Source: QGON01 sp963691905 (GTDB taxonomy: Bacteria; Pseudomonadota; Gammaproteobacteria; Chromatiales; Chromatiaceae). Taken from it: 64,000 nucleotides of DNA. A program made the position numbers and the translations under genes. How positions within the stretch are numbered: position 1 is the stretch's first letter; each line of letters starts with the position of its first letter. This document shows, in pieces, positions 43,342-53,324 of the stretch. The notes beneath the pieces were generated by a model. The model did no database searches. It saw nothing but the letters and a program-made list of their open reading frames with translations, and was not told the origin of the DNA. Where the stretch lies: assembly GCA_963691905.1 (NCBI GenBank), contig OY829892.1:1-64000 (forward strand), written 5' to 3'.

Positions 43342-44748
43342 ATGTCAGAAGAAGAAAACAACCGCCTCTTTGTCCTGGATACCAACGTGCTGATGCACGA
43401 TCCCACCGCCCTGTTCCGCTTTAAAGAGCACGATATCTTCCTGCCAATGGTGGTGCTTGAAGAGCTCGACAAGGGCAAAAAGGGTATGTCGGAAGTCGCA
43501 CGAAACGTGCGTCAGACCAGCCGATTTCTAGACGAACTGATGTGCGGGATCGACAGCAGTGAAATCAGTTTGGGACTGCCCCTCAACACACTGCAACTCA
43601 ACGGCAATCATGCAGATTCGGTAACCGGACGCCTCTTCTTCCAGACAACCCCCGTCATCAGCCATCTACCTGACAGCCTGCCGGGCAATACGCCGGACAA
43701 CAACATCCTGGCAACCGCCATGGGGCTGCAGGAGGCGCATCCCCACAAGATCGTGATCCTGGTCTCCAAGGATATCAACCTGCGCATCAAGGCTGCAGTC
43801 CTGGGCATTCGGGCGGAGGACTACTCCAATGACCAGGTGTTGGACGACGTCAATCTACTCTATCGCGGCGAGGAAAAACTGCCGGACGATTTCTGGGACC
43901 ACCATACGAAAGAGGTTGAAGCCTGGCAGGAAGAGGGCCGGACCTTCTACCGGGTCAGCGGCCCGGACGCCCGCGAATGGTATCCCAGCCAATGCCTCTT
44001 CCTGGAGGGTGATCACGGTATCGAGGGCATCGTCCGACGCCGGGAGGGGGATGATGCAATCATTGAGCTGGTCGATGATTTTCGTCACCAGAAACATACC
44101 GTCTGGGGCATCAACGCCCGCAACCGGGAACAAAACTTCGCCCTCAATATGCTGCTTGACCCGGAACTCGACTTCGTCACCCTGTTGGGCACTGCCGGCA
44201 CCGGCAAGACCCTGCTGACCCTGGCGGCAGGACTGATGCAGACGTTGGACCAAAACCTCTACCGGGAAATCATCATGACCCGGGTGACGGTACCCGTAGG
44301 GGAGGACATCGGTTTTCTACCCGGCACAGAGGAGGAGAAGATGACGCCCTGGATGGGTGCGCTGATGGACAATCTGGAGGTGCTCACACAGACCGAGGGA
44401 GGAGAATGGGGCCGTGCCGCCACCGAGGACCTGTTGCGCAGCCGCATCCGCATCCACTCACTCAACTTCATGCGTGGAAGGACTTTTCTGAACAAGTACA
44501 TCATCCTGGACGAGGCACAAAATCTGACGCCCAAACAGATGAAGACTCTCATCACCCGGGCCGGACCAGGAACCAAAATCGTCTGCCTGGGGAACGTGGC
44601 GCAGATCGATACGCCCTATTTGACGGAGACTACTTCAGGCCTCACATACGCCGTCGATCGTTTCAAGAATTGGCCCCACAGCGGGCATATCACTCTGTTG
44701 CGGGGAGAGCGTTCCCGTCTGGCAGATTTTGCTTCAAATAACCTGTAA
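43342..44748 (+). CDS. PIN-PhoH ATPase/ribonuclease fusion
   Basis: The 468-residue protein combines a PIN nuclease domain (about 8-150, with FVLDTNVLMHD and EELDKGKKG and later acidic residues) and a PhoH-type helicase-like ATPase (about 250-460, Walker A LLGTAGTGKTLL, Walker B YIILDEAQN). Such PhoH2/YlaK proteins unwind and cut RNA. It follows bcp after 28 bases and may be part of the gcvR-bcp transcript. A family B repeat lies downstream. Confidence 0.9.
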   Translation: MSEEENNRLFVLDTNVLMHDPTALFRFKEHDIFLPMVVLEELDKGKKGMSEVARNVRQTSRFLDELMCGIDSSEISLGLPLNTLQLNGNHADSVTGRLFFQTTPVISHLPDSLPGNTPDNNILATAMGLQEAHPHKIVILVSKDINLRIKAAVLGIRAEDYSNDQVLDDVNLLYRGEEKLPDDFWDHHTKEVEAWQEEGRTFYRVSGPDAREWYPSQCLFLEGDHGIEGIVRRREGDDAIIELVDDFRHQKHTVWGINARNREQNFALNMLLDPELDFVTLLGTAGTGKTLLTLAAGLMQTLDQNLYREIIMTRVTVPVGEDIGFLPGTEEEKMTPWMGALMDNLEVLTQTEGGEWGRAATEDLLRSRIRIHSLNFMRGRTFLNKYIILDEAQNLTPKQMKTLITRAGPGTKIVCLGNVAQIDTPYLTETTSGLTYAVDRFKNWPHSGHITLLRGERSRLADFASNNL

Positions 44749-44830
44749 CTCAAGCGAGCATGGTGTGCATGGCGCACCCTACGATCTGAAAAGATGAAGA
44801 GCGGCGTTTAATTCATTATGTGAGCATCTG

Positions 44831-44887
44831 GTAGGGTGCGCTGTGCGCACCAGAATAAGCAATCATGGTGCGCACGGCACACCCTAC
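44831..44887. repeat. Dispersed family B palindrome
   Basis: Imperfect arms GTAGGGTGCGCTGTGCGCAC (44831-44850) and GTGCGCACGGCACACCCTAC (44868-44887) flank a short spacer. A half copy (GCATGGTGTGCATGGCGCAC) lies at 44759. It sits between two convergent genes. Confidence 0.75.
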
Positions 44888-44941
44888 GTTCGTCACAATG
44901 CCAACCTTCACTACGAACGCCCAAACTTGAGCTGTAACCCG

Positions 44942-47755
44942 TCAATCCAAACTGCCGCGTTCGACGATCTGCCGCAAGGCTGCGGCAGAGAGCTTGTAGA
45001 CATCTGCGATCTGCTCATAGACGGTATTCAGATCACTTCCATCCTGTTCACGGCCTTTGGTCTCCAACTCCCTGGCCAAGACCGAGAGTTCGATTGCCCC
45101 CACATTGGCACTGCTCGATTTCAATGAATGAGCAGGCCCCACCAGGGCGTCCAGATCCCGGGACTGAACTGCCTGTCTGATTCCATCCATCAGGTCAGGC
45201 GCACTGTTCAGATAACTCTCCAGCACCAGGATGAAGTCCTCATCCATGATCTCAAACAACTCCTCCACTACCGCAATATCGATGACATCGTAGGACACTT
45301 TCTCCTCCTTCACATCACTTGGCTGCTCCTGAGTCTGTGAAAATACCGCTGATTCTGCAGAATCTTCCCGGACACCCACTCGGTCTTGCAACACCTCCTG
45401 CATGGGCAACCACTGTCGCAGCATGTTTTCCAATGCCGCCGGCTTGACCGGCTTGGAGAGATAATCATCCATCCCTGCCGCCAGGCACCGTTCCCGATCC
45501 CCCGCCATCGCATTTGCTGTCATTGCAATGACCGGCAATCGGGTAAGTCCCTGCTGCTGTTCACGCTGCCGGATGGCGTCTGTCGCCTCATAACCATCCA
45601 TTCTAGGCATTTGACAGTCCATCAGCACCACATCAAAATTCTCACTGCCGATCGCCTGCATTGCCAGGACACCATCCGTCGCGGTGACAGGCTGCAATCC
45701 CGCTTTCTCCAGAATCTTCTTCACCACTGCCAGATTGACCGGATTGTCCTCCACCACCAGGATCTTACCGACCAGCGGGGTGTGTTGAGGTAGTGGCGCT
45801 TCTTCGACCGTCTCCACAGTTGACGGCTCATCCAGCATCTCTGCATGCCCATCATCCCAGCCGAAAGATTCGTCAGGCATTCGTGGCATAGGCTGTTCCG
45901 CTGATACCGAGCCTGCACCTGACACCGTCTCTACATCAAGCAGCCGTTTGAATCTCTGCTCCACCTCCACCCTGTGGATCGGGGCGTTCAGTATCTCAAT
46001 GCCCTGACGACCAAGGGACTTTGCATCTGAAACAGTGGGATCCAACACCAGAAACTTGACCTGAAACAGCACAGGATTGGCCCTAATTTCCTCGATCGTC
46101 TTCAAAATTCCCTGGCCTGAAACCCGACCATCGATAACGATCAGTTCATAACTCCAGCTCTCTCCCAGGTTGGCTGATGCCTGGAGCTTGGATATCGCAT
46201 CGTAACTATCCACAGCCTGCTCAAAAACCATTCCCCAATCACGCATATAGGCCGCAATGTTCTGGGCAACCTCATCATGCGCCAGAATCAAGGCACGTGC
46301 GCCCTGCAGATCCCGCCGCGCGGAAGGCACCTCTTCCAACGATTTGCGCAGTGGCACGACAAACCAGAAGAGGGAACCTTTGCCCTTTTTCGATTTAACC
46401 CCAATGCGTCCACTCATGAGCTCGGTCAGGCGCTTGCAGATCGCCAAGCCCAGTCCGGTCCCTCCATGTGTGCGGGTGGTGGATGCATCTGCCTGCGAGA
46501 ATGGTTGAAAAAGCCTCTCCACCGCCTCTTCCGACATGCCGACACCGGTATCACGTACTGCGAAGAGCAATTCCACCTCGGTACGGGTAGCGTGCCTGAC
46601 GGAAACTTCCACGGAGATACCGCCTTTTTTGGTAAATTTAATCGCATTACTCACCAAGTTCGTCAAAATCTGCCGCAACCGAATCGGGTCTCCGCGTACT
46701 GCGGGTGGCACATCGTGATCTATCCGATAGCTGAGTTTGAGTTTTCTGCGGACTGCAGCGTTCGTCATCAGGACGGTTACCTGCTCCACCAGCTCACGAA
46801 TATTGAGTTCGATGAACTCCAACTCCAGTTTGCCGGCCTCAACCTTGGAAAAATCCAGAATATCGTTGATGATGCTCAACAGCAGTTGGGATGAGTTGAG
46901 TGCGGTATTGACGAATTGGCGCTGTTCACTCTCCAGCTTGGTCTCCCGCAACATCTCCAGAATGGGAAGAATGCCGTTCAAAGGGGTGCGAATCTCATGG
47001 CTCATGGTAGCCAAAAATTCTGTCTTGGCCAGATTCGCGGTCTCAGCCGCCTCCTTGGCCAACGAGAGCTCCCGTTCGACATCCTGCCGCTGATCATTTT
47101 CCGCACTCAGGCGATTGGACAACTCCGACAACTGGGTCTCTGTCTCCATCAGCCGTTCGCGCAGCAAAGTGCGGTTGGCCGACATCAGCAGAAAGCGCTG
47201 TTGAGCGGCCGTCATCCACATAGTGAGGATTCCCAGCGCCAGCAGATAGGCGATGAGTCCCACCCAGGCGCCTTCCTGTAGTGCCATACCTGAGAGGGTC
47301 ACATTCAGGATCACCGGCAGTGATGCCGCCAGAATAAAGACCAGGCTCGCCAGGCCGTCCACTGTCAGCAAAATAGCAGAGAGAAGCACCACGACGCCAA
47401 TCAGGGCATAGCTCAGCAGAGACTCGTGGGACATAGGCTGCAACAATAGAAATATCAGTGCAGCAGACCAGGCCAAGCCCAGCAACAAAACACCCGGAAG
47501 AAAGGGAAAACGCCAGTTGAGCAGATTGGAAACAGGCGCGCGGCGGGCAAAAAAGGTCAAAACAGCCTGTAAAAGCAGGATAGCGAGCAGCACCCCACCC
47601 CAAATCTGGCCACGGGCAAAATCCCAGGCGTTGTTGATGGAGAAGAAGACAGCGGCGCCCACCAGATTGGCAAGCATCAGCACAACGCCACTACTATAGA
47701 GCAGCCTGACCTGTTCGGCCTTTACCTTGATATCTTCAAAATTATTTTCCGTCAT
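44942..47755 (-). CDS. Hybrid sensor histidine kinase with two receivers and HPt domain
   Basis: The 937-residue protein has an N-terminal membrane sensor (six or seven hydrophobic segments, about 20-190), a coiled coil, HisKA (ATMSHEIRTPLNGIL), HATPase (NLVSNAIKFTKKGG, RDTGVGMSEEAV, GGTGLGLAICKRL), a first receiver that has lost the conserved Lys and acidic pair (about 480-610), a complete second receiver (VVEDNPVNLAVV, VLMDCQMPRMDG, YLSKPVKP) and a C-terminal HPt (AHSLKSSSANVGA). This BarA/TodS-like layout feeds a phosphorelay. The target is unknown, though the neighbouring GGDEF-EAL response regulator is a candidate. Confidence 0.9.
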   Translation of the reverse strand: MTENNFEDIKVKAEQVRLLYSSGVVLMLANLVGAAVFFSINNAWDFARGQIWGGVLLAILLLQAVLTFFARRAPVSNLLNWRFPFLPGVLLLGLAWSAALIFLLLQPMSHESLLSYALIGVVVLLSAILLTVDGLASLVFILAASLPVILNVTLSGMALQEGAWVGLIAYLLALGILTMWMTAAQQRFLLMSANRTLLRERLMETETQLSELSNRLSAENDQRQDVERELSLAKEAAETANLAKTEFLATMSHEIRTPLNGILPILEMLRETKLESEQRQFVNTALNSSQLLLSIINDILDFSKVEAGKLELEFIELNIRELVEQVTVLMTNAAVRRKLKLSYRIDHDVPPAVRGDPIRLRQILTNLVSNAIKFTKKGGISVEVSVRHATRTEVELLFAVRDTGVGMSEEAVERLFQPFSQADASTTRTHGGTGLGLAICKRLTELMSGRIGVKSKKGKGSLFWFVVPLRKSLEEVPSARRDLQGARALILAHDEVAQNIAAYMRDWGMVFEQAVDSYDAISKLQASANLGESWSYELIVIDGRVSGQGILKTIEEIRANPVLFQVKFLVLDPTVSDAKSLGRQGIEILNAPIHRVEVEQRFKRLLDVETVSGAGSVSAEQPMPRMPDESFGWDDGHAEMLDEPSTVETVEEAPLPQHTPLVGKILVVEDNPVNLAVVKKILEKAGLQPVTATDGVLAMQAIGSENFDVVLMDCQMPRMDGYEATDAIRQREQQQGLTRLPVIAMTANAMAGDRERCLAAGMDDYLSKPVKPAALENMLRQWLPMQEVLQDRVGVREDSAESAVFSQTQEQPSDVKEEKVSYDVIDIAVVEELFEIMDEDFILVLESYLNSAPDLMDGIRQAVQSRDLDALVGPAHSLKSSSANVGAIELSVLARELETKGREQDGSDLNTVYEQIADVYKLSAAALRQIVERGSLD

Positions 47756-48160
47756 CGACCAATACTGTCAGCGAGAACCACGGGGCAAGGGTGGCTGGAA
47801 TGTTTTAACGCAGATTCAATGGAGACTGGATGAACCACGTCCTGGGCCAACAAGCCCAGACCCAGATCAGACAACCATGCCGCCCTCGCGGGCCTGCAGC
47901 AGCCCTCTACCACCAGATATGTCATTCCACAAAATCCCTTTTCATTCCTAAGTTAGCATATAGGCAGCTATTTCGCTCCTGATAAAACCTGTTTCGGCCG
48001 CATGAAAAAAAACTATAATCCCGTTTATTATTTTTCAACATCTTTCTAAAATCCTGTAAACTTTTATCATGATTCTTATGGAAGCAGAACTTGTCGTCCC
48101 GGTTTTGAAAAAGTCTTCATAATCGGTCTGTCCAATAACAAAATCTAAATACCCGTAAGG
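47756..48160. other. Intergenic region between divergent signalling genes
   Basis: This 405-base gap separates the hybrid kinase and the GGDEF-EAL regulator, which are divergent. It becomes A+T-rich from about 47940 onward, which should hold promoters for the downstream gene. I see no gene, terminator or member of the dispersed repeat families here. Confidence 0.5.
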
Positions 48161-50545
48161 ATGTCTGAGTCCAACAACATTCATAAGCAGAGCGTTGGCG
48201 AATTGAAGCAGGTTTTCCTGCGGCACTTGCCGGAGCGCATGACGGCGATCGACGATGTATGGAGTTCACTCACATCGGGTGATTGGGACAGCGACAAACT
48301 ATTTCGTCTTTTTCAGAGAATTCAGGACCTGGCTGGTGCCAGCAGTCGTTTTGGACTTGTCAGAGTCAGTGAAACGCTCTATTCGATGGAGGCCTATCTC
48401 GGCACACTCCTCGACACTGATCGAAAACCAGAGATGGAGGTAATAAGCCACCTGAGCGAAAGCCTTATGTCACTCCATGATGCAGTGGATGAATTGCGGC
48501 AAAAAAAAACGGGGGCCGATAAAGGCAAAGGCTGTCTGCTTCATTACCTGCGTCATGCTCAGGATATAGTACCCAGCCTCATACAGACCCTGGAAGCGGA
48601 AAACTGCCAGGTTTTGACTTTCAACCAGCCCGATGACCTAGTGGGTGAGCTGGAAAAGAAGCTACCAGACGGTCTACTCATTGACTGCCAGCTGCTGGCT
48701 CAGCTCAAGCCGGTTTTCGATGAACTGGAGCGGCTTGAACAACGTGGCATAGAGAGACCGAAGCTGATCTTTCTCTCTCGATCCAACGAATTGGAACTCC
48801 GTCTCCAGGCGTTGCGTATCGGTGCGACGGGCTATTTCACATCTCCATTCAATATTCCCAACCTGACAGGGAAGATTCTGCAACTGGTAAAACCAGACAG
48901 AGAGAAAACCTACCGGGTACTCATCGTTGAGGATGATCCATCACAGGCGGATTTTGCGGCAGCTATTCTGCGCAAAGCCAATATCGAAACCCTGGCTGTC
49001 ACCGATCCACTCAAGGTAATGAATATCCTTGACCAGTTCCGGCCGGACCTTATCCTGATGGACCTTTATATGCCGGGAGCCAATGGCATCGAACTCACCA
49101 GCATCATTCGAGAACAGGAGGAGTTCGTCAGCATCCCCATCGTTTTTCTCTCCGGAGAGCAGAATGCAGACAAACAGCTGGATGCGCTGAGTGTCGGCGG
49201 AGACGACTTCATCTCAAAACCCATTCGTCCCCGTCACCTGGTGACCTCCGTCAATAACCGTATTCAGCGGGCCAGACACATCAGTTCCGCCCAATCCACA
49301 CCCAATCAACGGGATCCTGTCACTGGCCTCCATACCCGGCGATTTTTCTTTATGCAACTGGACAGGCAGCTTGTGTCTGCCTCACCATCAGCCCAAGTAT
49401 TGGGCGTTTTCTATATTGAGCTGGGAAACCTCAGTGAGATTCGCATCAGCACCAACGAAACTCAGATCAACCGATTACTTGGCCAGCTCGGCAGCCGAAT
49501 AGCCGGACTGGTCGAACCTCAGGATGTGGCCGCACGCAACAGTGACGACTCAATTCTGTTGTTGGCAAACCGGCCACACAAAAATAACCTGGAGACACTG
49601 GCAGAGGCCATTCGAAAGACAATATCGGATACTCCCTTCGAAATCGACGGCTTGAAGCTCAGACTTGAACCCAGCATTGGTATCAGTTTCAACAACGGGC
49701 ACGATCACAGCAGCGCCGAAATGGTTACCAGAAGCTCCCTTGCTTCAGCCAACGCACAGGCCGCTGGAGGGAATAGCACGGTGGTGTTCAATGAGGGGCG
49801 ACACGTTCAAAAGAAAAACGCTCAAGCATCGGACATTCCACTTGAAGAGTTGGTCCGGAAAGGCCTCGAAGAGAACGCATTTCAACTGGTCATTCTACCT
49901 TTAGTCAGTACTGAACAGCAGGCCGACATCTTCCACGAACTACTACCACGAATTCGATCCGAACAGGGAGAGGCCGTCCCTGCAGAGCAGATTCTGCAAA
50001 CCGCTAAACGCATAGACCGGCTAAGCGACATCGAACGTTGGCTCTGCGGGGAAGCAATCTCCATTCTGGATGAGCGGCGCCATGAAGGGCGACAGACCAA
50101 CATAGTCATTCACCAATCTGCTGCCTCCATTGAGGATATGGGGCGTTTACAGTGGATTCGTGATCAGTTCCGCCGCCGCCAGCTGGTGGGTACCGGGCTC
50201 CACATGGAATTCGATCTCGCTGATCTGGCTTTCGATCTAAAGCGTTCAAAAGCCTTCATTCGGGCACTGCGCGAAATGGGCATCAACATCTCACTCGCCC
50301 GGTTTCTCGGTAACGATGCGGCCTTTAAGGTACTCAGCTATCTGGGTGCAAATTTCATCAGACTGTCCAAAAAATTGTTGCACAGTGAAGAGGCCGCAAT
50401 TGCCGGCATCTCCAGCAAACTGCACGAATCCCATATCAAAATCATCCTTCCCAGGGTCGACAAATCCGATCATATTGCGCCAGCATGGATCAAGCACGCT
50501 GATATTATCCAGCCGGATTTGCAGAATAATTCCGGCAGATCATGA
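48161..50545 (+). CDS. Response regulator with degenerate HPt, GGDEF and EAL domains
   Basis: The 794-residue protein has an HPt-like N-terminus lacking the His (RIQDLAGASSRFG at that place), a first degenerate receiver (about 125-245), a complete receiver (VEDDPSQADFAAAIL, LILMDLYMPGANG, FISKPIRP), a GGDEF domain in which the GGDEF motif reads RNSDD, and an EAL domain missing its catalytic residues (HELLPRIR; ARFLG in place of DDFG). It should neither make nor break c-di-GMP, but might bind it, like FimX or LapD. The nearby hybrid kinase is a possible phosphodonor. The start ATG 48161 lacks a well-spaced ribosome-binding site. Confidence 0.85.
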   Translation: MSESNNIHKQSVGELKQVFLRHLPERMTAIDDVWSSLTSGDWDSDKLFRLFQRIQDLAGASSRFGLVRVSETLYSMEAYLGTLLDTDRKPEMEVISHLSESLMSLHDAVDELRQKKTGADKGKGCLLHYLRHAQDIVPSLIQTLEAENCQVLTFNQPDDLVGELEKKLPDGLLIDCQLLAQLKPVFDELERLEQRGIERPKLIFLSRSNELELRLQALRIGATGYFTSPFNIPNLTGKILQLVKPDREKTYRVLIVEDDPSQADFAAAILRKANIETLAVTDPLKVMNILDQFRPDLILMDLYMPGANGIELTSIIREQEEFVSIPIVFLSGEQNADKQLDALSVGGDDFISKPIRPRHLVTSVNNRIQRARHISSAQSTPNQRDPVTGLHTRRFFFMQLDRQLVSASPSAQVLGVFYIELGNLSEIRISTNETQINRLLGQLGSRIAGLVEPQDVAARNSDDSILLLANRPHKNNLETLAEAIRKTISDTPFEIDGLKLRLEPSIGISFNNGHDHSSAEMVTRSSLASANAQAAGGNSTVVFNEGRHVQKKNAQASDIPLEELVRKGLEENAFQLVILPLVSTEQQADIFHELLPRIRSEQGEAVPAEQILQTAKRIDRLSDIERWLCGEAISILDERRHEGRQTNIVIHQSAASIEDMGRLQWIRDQFRRRQLVGTGLHMEFDLADLAFDLKRSKAFIRALREMGINISLARFLGNDAAFKVLSYLGANFIRLSKKLLHSEEAAIAGISSKLHESHIKIILPRVDKSDHIAPAWIKHADIIQPDLQNNSGRS

Positions 50546-50594
50546 AAGTCGAACCCTGGTACTCCAACAAGGTTGTATTGATGGAATACAAACC

Positions 50595-51272
50595 TTGATC
50601 ACCGATTCCCAACAAATCGACCGAATCATTGACTGCTTCGGTTTTCTGCGCCGGAAAGACCCGACATTCAAGCGACATTTTTTCCAGGCTGCCTCTGTCG
50701 TCCATTTGGACAAGCCGCAATCCATCTGCCACGAGGGTATGTCATGCACCCACCTGGCATTGGTAATCAGCGGCACTGCACGCATTTACAAGCTTGGAGA
50801 GAATGGCCGTGAAATCACCCTCTATCGCATTGGCAGAGGAGAGAGCTGCATCTTGACGGCATCCTGCATCATCAGCAACACCCCCTTCCCTGCCATTGCC
50901 GTCTGCGAAGAGGCATTGGAGGCAGTGTTGATACCCACTGCCGAGGCACAGAACTGGATGAGCCGGTTTCCGGCTTGGCAGGAATATCTCTTTGGACTTG
51001 TCTCAGAGCGTCTCGCCGAGGTCATCACAGTGGTGGAAGAGATCGCTTTTCGGCGGGTTGACCATCGACTTGCGGCCTATCTGTTGAAACGTGCGGAATC
51101 GGATAGCAGTCGTGTAATAAAAGTAACACATCAGGAGATCGCTTCAGACCTGGGCACCTCCCGCGAAGTCATCAGCCGCATCCTGAAGGATTTTGAAAAC
51201 CGCCAGGCAATCAGCGTCAACCGGGGCAGTATCGATCTGCTGGACATCCAGGCGTTGAGTGACCAACTGTAG
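50595..51272 (+). CDS. Crp/Fnr family transcriptional regulator
   Basis: The reading frame is long, but the domain starts near residue 100 of the open frame; TTG 50595 with GGA upstream gives 225 residues, the usual size, although this start is uncertain. The cyclic-nucleotide-binding-like domain has HLALVISGTARIYKLGENGREITLYRIGRG (as a block), and the helix-turn-helix is IASDLGTSREVISRIL with E-xx-SR. It lacks Fnr-type N-terminal cysteines. It follows the GGDEF-EAL gene after 49 bases. The ligand is unknown. The TAG stop lies in a family A repeat. Confidence 0.8.
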   Translation: MITDSQQIDRIIDCFGFLRRKDPTFKRHFFQAASVVHLDKPQSICHEGMSCTHLALVISGTARIYKLGENGREITLYRIGRGESCILTASCIISNTPFPAIAVCEEALEAVLIPTAEAQNWMSRFPAWQEYLFGLVSERLAEVITVVEEIAFRRVDHRLAAYLLKRAESDSSRVIKVTHQEIASDLGTSREVISRILKDFENRQAISVNRGSIDLLDIQALSDQL

Positions 51273-51341
51273 GCCGGTTCAAGCTTGCGGAACCGGCAAA
51301 CACGGATCTTTCGCCTGATCCGCTACGCTTGATCATGCCTG
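51269..51341. repeat. Dispersed family A palindrome
   Basis: The left arm GTAGGCCGGTTCAAGCTTGC and a right arm CCTGATCCGCTACGCTTGAT flank a spacer. The repeat overlaps the TAG stop of the Crp/Fnr gene, as the 12761 copy overlaps the TAG of the gene before it. Confidence 0.75.
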
Positions 51342-51524
51342 CGGACTCGTTGAAACAAAGACACCCTCTCTGCGACCTTTGCGTTATACAGGAGATCCGG
51401 ACACGCAGAGCCAATGTGACTAAGTCACATACATTCGACGCATCTACGAGTAGCATTCCGGGCATGACGTCGCCTCTCATGCGATTGAGGCTCGTCTCCT
51501 TCATTCACAGATCAGGAGAAAAAG

Positions 51525-51716
51525 ATGACCAAGAACGTTGGCGGAATAGAAAAAATTCTTCGTATTATCGTAGGTATTGCCCTGCTTGCCTGGGGATTCA
51601 TCCTGAGCGATCCGGTCAACTGGTGGGGCGCTATCGGTGCTGTACCTCTGTTTACCGCCCTGATGGGCTGGTGCCCCCTCTACTCCATTATTGGCGTCAA
51701 CACCAACAAGAGTTGA
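51525..51716 (+). CDS. DUF2892 small membrane protein
   Basis: The 63-residue protein has two membrane helices (IIVGIALLAWGFIL and WWGAIGAVPLFTALMG) and the DUF2892 ends: N-terminal KNVGGIEKILRI and C-terminal GWCPLYSIIGVNT. The domain is also found fused to rhodaneses (YgaP), suggesting a link to sulfur transfer, but its function is not established. AGGAGAAAAAG precedes the ATG. It is a single gene with no close same-strand neighbour. Confidence 0.85.
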   Translation: MTKNVGGIEKILRIIVGIALLAWGFILSDPVNWWGAIGAVPLFTALMGWCPLYSIIGVNTNKS

Positions 51717-51804
51717 TCACGGCCAAATCCCGGCGGGAGTCACTGACGCCACCGGTGTCGTGCCTCTCGTTTCGGGTTCGCCTCCAGGTTGGGCCGGGGT
51801 TCAT

Positions 51805-52869
51805 TCACCCAGAGCCCTCGATTACGGCCGGCCGTGGCCAACTGGCCAAAACCGCCTGCACGAGGGTGGCTAACGGAATGGCGAAAAAGACGCCCCAAAA
51901 CCCCCAAAATCCTCCAAACACCAGGATCGCAACAATAATTGCTACCGGGTGCAGATCAACAACTTCAGAGAAGAGCAACGGCACCAACACATTCCCGTCC
52001 AGCGCCTGAATCACGAAGTAAGAGGCTGCGAGCCAGGCAAAATCGGGAGACCAGCCCCACTGAAACCAAGCGACGAAAAGCACCGGGAAGGTGACCACAG
52101 CCGCTCCGATGTAGGGAATGATCACCGAAAGACCTACGGTCACACCGAGTAACAGAGCGTAATTCAGTCCCAACAGGGAGAAAGTGGCATAACTCGTCGC
52201 CCAGATGATAATAATTTCCCAGAACTTTCCGCGCACATAGTTACCGATCTGCCGATCCACATCTCTCCACACCGTCCCAGCAAACTTTCGGTGCTTAGGC
52301 AGGTACTGGATAATCCAATCCAGGATCACCCGTTTGTCTTTGAGAAAAAAGAAGACCAGTAACGGCATCAGAATCAGATAGACCAGCAAAGTAATAACAC
52401 CGACTACCGAAGCCACCGACCAGGAAACTACCCGTTGGCCAAAACCACCAATCTCACTGCGAATCTGGCCGATCAACTCCTCTATCTGCACCTGGGAGAC
52501 GATTTCAGGGTATCTCTCCGGCAACTGCATCAACGCCTGCTGGCCGGTCGAGATCATTGTCGGCAACTGCTGTACCAGTTCCGTCACCTGGCGGGAGAGC
52601 AACGGCAGCAAGCCCAACACAACCAGCGCGACAAACAGCAGAAAACAGCTGAACACCAATAGTACCGCACCCAGCCGGGGCCACTTACGACGCTCCAGCA
52701 GGCAGACCACCCCTTCCAGCAGGTAGGCCATGACCACACTGGCCAGCACCGGCGCAAGCATGTCCCCCATGGTTAATACCACGCCAAAGCCGATCACCAG
52801 AAAGATCGTCAGGGAGACAATCTGAGGATCGGAAAAGTAACGTTTGAACCAGTCAGTAATGACTTGCAT
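51805..52869 (-). CDS. AI-2E family transporter (PerM-like permease)
   Basis: The 354-residue protein has seven to eight membrane helices in the AI-2E/PerM layout: N-terminal pairs, a periplasmic helical region (about 85-140), and a C-terminal group with VGLSVIIPYIGAAVVTFPV and GGFWGFWGVFFAIPLATLVQAVL. Members export diverse small molecules, with autoinducer transport shown in only a few. The gene upstream encodes an unrecognised small protein. The substrate is unknown. Confidence 0.87.
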   Translation of the reverse strand: MQVITDWFKRYFSDPQIVSLTIFLVIGFGVVLTMGDMLAPVLASVVMAYLLEGVVCLLERRKWPRLGAVLLVFSCFLLFVALVVLGLLPLLSRQVTELVQQLPTMISTGQQALMQLPERYPEIVSQVQIEELIGQIRSEIGGFGQRVVSWSVASVVGVITLLVYLILMPLLVFFFLKDKRVILDWIIQYLPKHRKFAGTVWRDVDRQIGNYVRGKFWEIIIIWATSYATFSLLGLNYALLLGVTVGLSVIIPYIGAAVVTFPVLFVAWFQWGWSPDFAWLAASYFVIQALDGNVLVPLLFSEVVDLHPVAIIVAILVFGGFWGFWGVFFAIPLATLVQAVLASWPRPAVIEGSG

Positions 52870-52935
52870 GGTTTTTTGGAATCTGTTCCCGTCTCGGCAG
52901 CTAGGCTGCAGGAATCAGGAAGTTCGTCTTGTGGC

Positions 52936-53313
52936 TCATTGATCCCCGTCGCGATAGCACTGATAATGCCGCTCAAACAGGGCTTCAAGATCATCGATGA
53001 CCTCCACTGCCCCCCTGCCCTGCATCACATGAGCCATCATCAGGGACGAGGTCTCGCTAAACATCTGGTCCCGCTCCAGCATGAAGTAACTTGCACTCAA
53101 TCTTTTGATCGCCTTCACCACGGATTCACTCTCAGGGCGCGGGATCGGCTTGAACTTCTGTAGCGGCTCCGGCTCGAAATGGGCTTCCTCTAGACTTCGT
53201 CCGGTTAAAAACTCGGCGAACGCAATCAGACTCTGACGGTTCTGCTCATCCAGCGTCAAATACAAATCAAGCAGCTTGCGCTGCTCTGGAGGCAGTTTTT
53301 TCCGGGTTGGCAT
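52936..53313 (-). CDS. Conserved hypothetical protein
   Basis: The 125-residue protein is charged and soluble, mainly helical, beginning MPTRKKLPPEQRKLLDLYL; the middle has KPIPRPESESVVKAIKRLS and the end MQGRGAVEVIDDLEALFERHY. It has no signal or membrane segment and no motif that I recognise. ATG 53313 is preferred to a TTG at 53322. It follows lysR after 11 bases and is probably cotranscribed; it may be a small regulatory or assembly factor, but no function is assigned. Confidence 0.65.
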   Translation of the reverse strand: MPTRKKLPPEQRKLLDLYLTLDEQNRQSLIAFAEFLTGRSLEEAHFEPEPLQKFKPIPRPESESVVKAIKRLSASYFMLERDQMFSETSSLMMAHVMQGRGAVEVIDDLEALFERHYQCYRDGDQ

Positions 53314-53324
53314 AAACTGCAAAT

